Assembly (NCBI GenBank): GCA_012521625.1
Contig: JAAYLY010000063.1
Location: 1-9,850 of the forward strand
DNA: 9,850 bases
Direction: 5' to 3'
Source: Tissierellia bacterium
GTDB lineage: Bacteria > Bacillota > Clostridia > Tissierellales > Tissierellaceae
The translations under genes and the position numbers were made by a program. The notes beneath the pieces were generated by a model. The model ran no database searches. It was not told the origin of the DNA and saw only the letters and a program-made list of their open reading frames with translations. This document shows, piece by piece, positions 5,902 to 9,850 of the stretch. Numbering within the stretch: the stretch's first letter is position 1; each line of letters starts with the position of its first letter.

Positions 5902-6442
5902 TTTCTTCCCTCCATTTCTCCTTTAATAATTTCTTAGCCCTATATAGGCGGGATGCAACTGTCTTGCTACTTACACCATCTTCCACAGCTATTTCATCAT
6001 AGGATTTTTCCTCAAAATAAAACTTCTCCAGGGTAAGCCTATATATATCAGGCATGCTATTTAATACCTTATTAAGCCTTTCCCTTCTTTCCTTTTCCAG
6101 CATTAGGCTTTCAGGGTTTTCCTTTTCAATAATATTCCTGTCTAAATTAGCTTCATCTAGTACTTCATCCTTATATTTGGCCTTTTTCTTCCTAAGCCAA
6201 TCTATGGATTTATTAGTTGCTATCCGGCCTAGCCAAGCCTTAAAATTCTGCTGGTCATATTTGGGTAGGGAGACATAGAGCTGTAAGCAGACTTCCTGGG
6301 CTATATTTTCCACCTCATCATAATCCTTTATAAAGTTAAGTATGATTGCAAAGATATAATTCTTATAGATACCTATCAAATCAGAAAAAGCTTCCTCATT
6401 TCCTTCCTTAGCCCTTTCTATCAGGATCCTTTCATCTTCCAT
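5891..6442 (-). CDS. ECF-family RNA polymerase sigma factor
   Basis: The product is 183 aa, a normal ECF length, with only regions 2 and 4. Region 2 (about 20-88) includes FSDLIGIYKNYIFAIILNFIKD, the DEVENIAQEV segment (42-51) that contacts RNA polymerase and the -10, and FKAWLGRIATNKSIDWLRKKK. After a charged linker, region 4 (about 121-175) holds LNSMPDIYRLTLEKFYFEEKS and the helix-turn-helix YDEIAVEDGVSSKTVASRLYRAKKLL that reads the -35. The ATG at 6440-6442 has GAGGAGGGGAGG just upstream. It heads a tightly overlapping four-gene operon with its putative anti-sigma factor. A motif at 6465-6494 that is repeated upstream of the hydrolase gene suggests it transcribes its own operon. The signal is unknown; the membrane partners suggest the cell envelope. 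Confidence 0.95.
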   Translation of the reverse strand: MEDERILIERAKEGNEEAFSDLIGIYKNYIFAIILNFIKDYDEVENIAQEVCLQLYVSLPKYDQQNFKAWLGRIATNKSIDWLRKKKAKYKDEVLDEANLDRNIIEKENPESLMLEKERRERLNKVLNSMPDIYRLTLEKFYFEEKSYDEIAVEDGVSSKTVASRLYRAKKLLKEKWREENAL

Positions 6443-6464
6443 GCCTCCCCTCCTCTCATTAATA

Positions 6465-6494
6465 ATAACGTAGTAAATTCTAAAAGTACTGCAA
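6465..6494 (-). promoter_or_regulatory. Putative ECF sigma promoter, sigma operon copy
   Basis: On the minus strand TTGCAGTACTT (6494-6484), 13 bases, then CGTTAT (6470-6465). The same two blocks with identical spacing occur at 7117-7146. The layout (conserved -35 block, 13-base gap, CGT-containing -10) fits ECF promoters. Transcription would start near 6458, leaving a short leader with the ribosome site. No good sigma-A promoter was found here. Confidence 0.7.
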
Positions 6495-6523
6495 TAAAAT
6501 AATAAATTTTTATAATTGAAATA

Positions 6524-7075
6524 TTAATTAGAAAGAATTGAAAGACCTTCCCCATGATAATATCTTAAATACCCTTCATAGATGCACTCCAATTGGTCGC
6601 TTTTTGCAAAATCCATTGGGGCCGTAAGGCTTGGATTCTTATCTATTATTTTTATCCCACTCTTTAAGAGTAATTCAGATACGAATTGGGAGCAGAAATA
6701 CTTATACTCCCTCTTAATGGGATAGTTAAAGGCTGCAGATACTACCCCCAGGAAATTGTAGCCATATTTATCCCTTTCCTTTTTAAACCTTTCTAATTCA
6801 GCCTTAAGCCTATTATATTGCTCATCTGTTATCTTCAGTGAATATAAGGCACATCTAGTATTTGGAAAGCGCCTAAAGGTTCCATTTTCTATATCCTCCT
6901 TAACAAATCCACCTATTATGGGATTATAAGGCTTAATCCTTCCAAAACTATATAATTCCTTTAAATCCCTATCAAGGGCTATAGATACATGGGTGTAAAG
7001 GTCCCCCGTATAGATATTTATAGCCTTGGAAAAGAGGGAACCGCTGTGAGATAAAAGGATATAAATAGTCTTCAT
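6524..7075 (-). CDS. Permuted NlpC/P60-like (YiiX-type) cysteine hydrolase
   Basis: The product is 183 aa with no signal peptide or strong membrane helix. The N-terminal half has YTHVSIALD with His29, and the C-terminal half has YKYFCSQFVSELLLKSGI with Cys128, the order expected of circularly permuted papain-like enzymes (YiiX/YaeF type), where His precedes Cys. Also typical are the opening IYILLSHSGSLFSKAI, GFVKEDI, and YGYNFLGVVSAAF before the Cys. Related proteins hydrolyse or transfer amide, ester or lipid bonds; the substrate here is unknown. The ATG at 7073-7075 has AGAGGTG 6 bases upstream. It is a single gene between the groEL terminator and the sigma operon, with a copy of the ECF-like promoter before it. 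No terminator was seen after it, so its transcript may continue into the sigma operon. Probably part of the same regulon. Confidence 0.83.
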   Translation of the reverse strand: MKTIYILLSHSGSLFSKAINIYTGDLYTHVSIALDRDLKELYSFGRIKPYNPIIGGFVKEDIENGTFRRFPNTRCALYSLKITDEQYNRLKAELERFKKERDKYGYNFLGVVSAAFNYPIKREYKYFCSQFVSELLLKSGIKIIDKNPSLTAPMDFAKSDQLECIYEGYLRYYHGEGLSILSN

Positions 7076-7116
7076 CTAAAACACCTCTTCTCTTTCTCTG
7101 TGATGTTCCATATATT

Positions 7117-7146
7117 ATAACGAAGATTGTTTTACAAGTACTGCAA
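7117..7146 (-). promoter_or_regulatory. Putative ECF sigma promoter, hydrolase gene copy
   Basis: On the minus strand TTGCAGTACTT (7146-7136), 13 bases, then CGTTAT (7122-7117), matching the element at 6465-6494 in both blocks and spacing while the 13-base gaps differ. TATAAT overlaps the -10 block, but no sigma-A -35 lies at 16-18 bases from it. Transcription would begin near 7110, 35 bases before the ATG. Confidence 0.7.
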
Positions 7147-7164
7147 AAAAGAAAAAAATTTTTT

Positions 7165-7206
7165 CCATATAAAAAACCCTCCAAGTTTAAAACTCGAAGG
7201 GTTTTT
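7165..7206 (-). terminator. Intrinsic terminator after groEL
   Basis: On the minus strand AAAAACCCTTCGAGTT (from 7206) pairs with AACTTGGAGGGTTTTT (to about 7172), with two G-U pairs and a short loop, followed by TTTTTTATAT. It begins about 15 bases after the groEL stop and separates the chaperonin operon from the hydrolase gene. Confidence 0.88.
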
Positions 7207-7220
7207 AAGTCAATTTTTTA

Positions 7221-8849
7221 TTACATCATTCCACCCATGCCGCCCATGCCGCCCATGGCTGCAGCTGGCTCTTCTTTCTCTACGTCTGCTATTGCACTTT
7301 CAGTAGTTAATACCATAGAAGCAACGCTTGCAGCATTTTGTAGAGCTGATCTAGTTACCTTAGTTGGGTCTACGATACCAGACTTGATCATATCTACATA
7401 TTCTTCATGTAATGCATCGAAGCCGATACCTGCTTCTGCTTCCTTAACCTTTTCTACTATGATTGAACCCTCTAATCCAGCGTTGGAAGCTATTTGTCTT
7501 ACTGGCTCTTCTAAAGCTCTTAAGATTATGCTAACACCTGTCTTTTCGTCGCCTTCTACTTCTTCTAACAGCTTAGCCACTGCTGGGATAGCATCGATTA
7601 ATACTGTTCCACCGCCTGGTACTATACCCTCTTCTACAGCAGCTCTAGTAGCAGCTAAGGCGTCTTCGATTCTAGCTTTCTTTTCTTTTAATTCAGTTTC
7701 TGATGCAGCACCTACTTGGATTACTGCAACTCCACCAGCTAATTTAGCCAGTCTTTCTTGTAATTTTTCCTTATCGAATTCTGAATCAGTTTCTTCCATT
7801 TGAGATTTGATTTGCTTAACTCTAGCTTGGATATCTTCGTCTTTTCCTGCTCCGTCTACGATTATAGTGTTTTCCTTATCTACTTTAACCTTAGCAGCAC
7901 TACCTAACATATCAATTGTAGCTTCTTTTAGGTCGTATCCTAATTCTTCTGAAATTACTGTACCACCTGTTAAGATGGCAATGTCTTGTAACATTTCTTT
8001 TCTTCTATCTCCGAATCCTGGTGCCTTAACAGCCACGCAGTTGAATGTACCTCTTAATTTGTTAACTACTAATGTAGCTAAAGCTTCGCCTTCAACATCT
8101 TCAGCTATGATAAGTAAAGCTCTTCCTTGTTGTACAACCTGCTCTAAGACTGGTAGGATATCTTGGATGTTGGAAATCTTCTTATCTGTAATTAGGATGT
8201 ATGGTTCTTCTAATTCTGCAACCATCTTGTCTGTATCAGTTACCATATAGGCTGACAGGTAACCCCTATCAAATTGCATACCTTCTACTACTTCTAGAGT
8301 AGTTCCTAGGGATTTGGATTCTTCAACTGTAATAACTCCGTCGTTGCCAACCTTTTCCATAGCATCAGCTATTAATTGACCGATTTCTTGATCATCAGCT
8401 GAAATGGAAGCAACTTGTGCAATATCTTCCTTGGAGTCTACTTCCTTGGAGAATCTTCTAATTTCTTCTACAGCCTTTTCTACAGCCTTGTTGATACCGT
8501 TCTTTAAGATCATTGGATTTGCGCCTGCAGCAACGTTCTTAAGACCTTCCTTGATGATGGCTTGAGCTAATAGGGTAGCTGTAGTAGTACCGTCCCCTGC
8601 TACATCTTGAGTCTTAGTAGCTACTTCCTTAACTAGTTGTGCACCCATGTTTTCATATCTATCTTCTATTTCGATTTCCCTAGCAATTGAAACACCATCG
8701 TTTGTAATTACTGGTGCACCGAACTTTTTGTCTATAGCAACGTTTCTACCCTTAGGTCCAAGAGTAACCTTAACGGTATTAGCTAATTTATCAATACCTC
8801 TCTCCATTGCACGACGAGCGTCTTCACCGAATTTTATCTCTTTTGCCAT
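7221..8849 (-). CDS. groEL: Chaperonin GroEL (Hsp60)
   Basis: The product (542 aa, normal length) forms the 14-mer double ring that folds proteins with GroES and ATP in the cytoplasm. The start is MAKEIKFGEDARRAM at the ATG 8847-8849, the conserved GroEL N-terminus; a longer open frame to 8939 is not supported. Visible motifs: TLGPKGRN (29-36), the ATP site GDGTTTAT (85-92), the chaperonin signature AAVEEGIVPGGG (about residues 403-414), and the flexible C-terminal GGM repeat tail (GGMGGMGGMM). An AAAGGGTG ribosome site lies 9 bases upstream, weaker than that of groES. It follows groES by 121 bases, an uncommonly long gap with hairpin potential, and is controlled with it by the CIRCE operator at 9286-9312. 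Its transcript ends at the terminator at 7165-7206. Confidence 0.99.
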   Translation of the reverse strand: MAKEIKFGEDARRAMERGIDKLANTVKVTLGPKGRNVAIDKKFGAPVITNDGVSIAREIEIEDRYENMGAQLVKEVATKTQDVAGDGTTTATLLAQAIIKEGLKNVAAGANPMILKNGINKAVEKAVEEIRRFSKEVDSKEDIAQVASISADDQEIGQLIADAMEKVGNDGVITVEESKSLGTTLEVVEGMQFDRGYLSAYMVTDTDKMVAELEEPYILITDKKISNIQDILPVLEQVVQQGRALLIIAEDVEGEALATLVVNKLRGTFNCVAVKAPGFGDRRKEMLQDIAILTGGTVISEELGYDLKEATIDMLGSAAKVKVDKENTIIVDGAGKDEDIQARVKQIKSQMEETDSEFDKEKLQERLAKLAGGVAVIQVGAASETELKEKKARIEDALAATRAAVEEGIVPGGGTVLIDAIPAVAKLLEEVEGDEKTGVSIILRALEEPVRQIASNAGLEGSIIVEKVKEAEAGIGFDALHEEYVDMIKSGIVDPTKVTRSALQNAASVASMVLTTESAIADVEKEEPAAAMGGMGGMGGMM

Positions 8850-8881
8850 TACTATATACACCCTTTCTTCTAATGAGATTT

Positions 8882-8920
8882 GACAAATTATCGAATGACA
8901 AGATTTATTATAAATTTGTC
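8882..8920 (-). promoter_or_regulatory. Inverted repeats in the groES-groEL spacer
   Basis: GACAAATT (8882-8889) and AATTTGTC (8913-8920) form a perfect 8-bp inverted repeat 23 bases apart. A competing, tighter hairpin spans 8897-8920 on the minus strand: GACAA-ATTTA pairs with TAAAT-TTGTC around one bulged base. No U-run follows. It may be an mRNA processing or stability element; no function is proven. Confidence 0.4.
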
Positions 8921-8970
8921 CTTTGACTAAGTTGATCAAAATAAATTGTCAACAATCAATTGTAATCTGA

Positions 8971-9255
8971 TTATTCTTCAACCACCGCTAAAATATCGCT
9001 TAATTTTAAGATAGTTAATTCTTCACCGTCAACTTTTACGTCTGTTCCAGCATATTTAGAGAATATTACTTTGTCGCCAACTTTAATTTGGTCCTTTTTC
9101 TTCTCATCATTAAGGATATCATTTCCAATAGCAAGAACTTCAGCCATTTGAGGTTGTTCCTTAGCAGAACTTGGCAATACGATACCGCTTTTAGTCTTTT
9201 CTTCTACTTCGATCTTCTTTATGACTACTCTGTCACCTAATGGTTTTAGATTCAT
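8971..9255 (-). CDS. groES: Co-chaperonin GroES (Hsp10)
   Basis: The product (94 aa, normal length) forms the heptameric lid of GroEL. MNLKPLGDRVVIKKIEVEEKT is the standard N-terminus, followed by the mobile loop KSGIVLPSSAKEQPQ (about 22-36), whose hydrophobic IVL binds the GroEL apical domain. VGDKVIFSKYAGTDVKVDGEE and LSDILAVVE complete the conserved beta-barrel. The ATG at 9253-9255 has AAGGAGGAG 6 bases upstream. It is the first gene of the groESL operon, with CIRCE between promoter and start codon, so repression by HrcA under non-stress conditions is expected. Confidence 0.98.
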   Translation of the reverse strand: MNLKPLGDRVVIKKIEVEEKTKSGIVLPSSAKEQPQMAEVLAIGNDILNDEKKKDQIKVGDKVIFSKYAGTDVKVDGEELTILKLSDILAVVEE

Positions 9256-9285
9256 TAGTACTCCTCCTTATTTCATCTTTCTTTA

Positions 9286-9312
9286 TTAGCACTTGATGCT
9301 GGCGAGTGCTAA
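9286..9312. promoter_or_regulatory. CIRCE operator (HrcA binding site)
   Basis: TTAGCACTT (9286-9294), a 9-base spacer, GAGTGCTAA (9304-9312). This matches the CIRCE consensus TTAGCACTC-N9-GAGTGCTAA with one mismatch in one arm. It sits just after the predicted transcription start and 30 bases before the groES ATG, as expected for HrcA repression relieved by heat or unfolded protein. Confidence 0.95.
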
Positions 9313-9324
9313 TACCCAACTCAT

Positions 9325-9353
9325 ATGTTACCTTAAAGCATACACTTTATCAA
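9325..9353 (-). promoter_or_regulatory. Sigma-A promoter of groESL
   Basis: On the minus strand TTGATA (9353-9348), 17 bases, TAACAT (9330-9325). Transcription would start at about 9318, immediately before CIRCE, a standard arrangement for groESL in Firmicutes. Confidence 0.7.
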
Positions 9354-9457
9354 GTATTATTAATTATTGATTTTTTATAGATTTAAGGCAAAAAAAGCTA
9401 TTATTTTTATAAAATTTAATTATTCTCCTAATTGCTTCCATTATATCACTTTTTTGC

Positions 9458-9850
9458 CTAATTTAAAACTAAAAAGTAAATTACTGGTATTATAATTGAA
9501 GGAAGTAAATTGGATACCCTGATCTTCTTAATTTCCAATTGATTAAAACCTAAGGCCATGATTAATATGCCACCTACAGCAGTCATCTCTGTAATCAATT
9601 CTGGTGTAAGTATATCCTTTACATATTTAGCCAGAAGGGTTATACCACCTTGGTAGACGAAGATGGATATAGCTGAGAATATATTGCCTATACCCAGGGT
9701 GGAGGTAAAGATTATGGAAAAGATTCCATCTAGGGTAGATTTGGCAAAGAGGATCTGGTGGTTGCCAGTAAGGCCAGACTCAAGGGAGCCAACTATGGCC
9801 ATGGAGCCTATGCAAAAGACAAGGGTTCCATTAATAAAGGCTTTAGCAAA
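9458..9850 (-). CDS. DUF554 (YdfK-type) membrane protein, 5' part beyond window
   Basis: The frame is open to the window edge at 9850 and stops with TAG at 9458-9460, giving the C-terminal 130 residues. In order: FINGTLVFCIGSMAIVGSLESGLTG, then KSTLDGIFSIIFTSTLGIG, SAISIFVYQGGITLLAKY, EMTAVGGILIMALGFNQL and VSNLLPSIIIPVIYF. This is the typical second half of DUF554, an integral membrane family of about 220-230 aa; the conserved GSMAIVGS, K..LDG, YQG and NLLP blocks are all present. Several hydrophobic helices are visible. The function of the family is not established; transport has been suggested by its fold-like repeats. The ATG at 9802 is internal, not the start. It lies upstream of groES in the same direction; no clear terminator was found after it, so some read-through is possible. 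Confidence 0.92.
   Translation of the reverse strand, partial: FAKAFINGTLVFCIGSMAIVGSLESGLTGNHQILFAKSTLDGIFSIIFTSTLGIGNIFSAISIFVYQGGITLLAKYVKDILTPELITEMTAVGGILIMALGFNQLEIKKIRVSNLLPSIIIPVIYFLVLN

Noticed and set aside
6972..7184. A 70-codon minus-strand frame overlapping the start of the hydrolase gene
   Set aside because: It is out of frame with the conserved hydrolase, crosses the putative promoter, and resembles no known family.
7237..8250. Long plus-strand open frames opposite groEL
   Set aside because: They are low-complexity Ser/Thr/Pro-rich reverse translations of the highly conserved groEL coding strand, with no ribosome sites.
9360..9457. A TATAAT (minus strand, near 9443) and AGGAG after the DUF554 gene suggesting a small gene
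   Set aside because: There is no suitable start codon after the AGGAG and no good -35 at the right distance; it is probably chance in A/T-rich DNA.
1..9850. CRISPR arrays, tRNA or rRNA genes
   Set aside because: No regularly spaced repeats, tRNA-like cloverleaf segments or rRNA-like sequence were seen on either strand.

Overview
The window looks like a chromosomal segment of a low-G+C anaerobic Firmicute, probably Clostridia or Tissierellia. Evidence: A/T-rich spacers, strong AGGAGG-type ribosome sites, Arg encoded mostly by AGG/AGA in the core genes, a CIRCE-controlled groESL operon next to guaB-guaA (a linkage known from clostridia), and a DUF554 membrane protein. The genus is not resolved.

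Left end (1-1400) is accessory DNA. It holds the 3' part of a class II Fic protein gene (+), a strong hairpin and a bidirectional terminator, a small conserved gene of unknown function (-), and a broken DUF6431-type gene (+). This part looks richer in G+C and its Fic gene uses CGN arginine codons, unlike the genes to the right, so it is probably acquired DNA beside the core guaA gene.

From 1573 to the right end every gene is on the minus strand, so transcription runs right to left. In transcription order: a partial DUF554 membrane protein; groES and groEL behind a sigma-A promoter and a CIRCE operator; a terminator; a permuted NlpC/P60-like (YiiX-type) hydrolase; a four-gene ECF sigma operon (sigma factor, zinc-type anti-sigma factor, membrane protein with a duplicated TM2-like unit, small LiaF-like membrane protein) closed by a terminator whose stem contains the last stop codon; then guaB and guaA for GMP synthesis. 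The guaA here encodes only the ATP-pyrophosphatase and dimerisation part, without the usual N-terminal glutaminase domain.

The most interesting signal is regulatory. Upstream of both the hydrolase gene and the sigma operon lies the same two-part motif, TTGCAGTACTT - exactly 13 nt - CGTTAT, which is laid out like an ECF sigma promoter. This suggests an autoregulated envelope-type stress regulon made of five adjacent genes. A second regulatory candidate is the guaB-guaA spacer, where two mutually exclusive hairpins could expose or hide the guaA Shine-Dalgarno sequence. All family assignments are by reading the sequence; no database search was possible.
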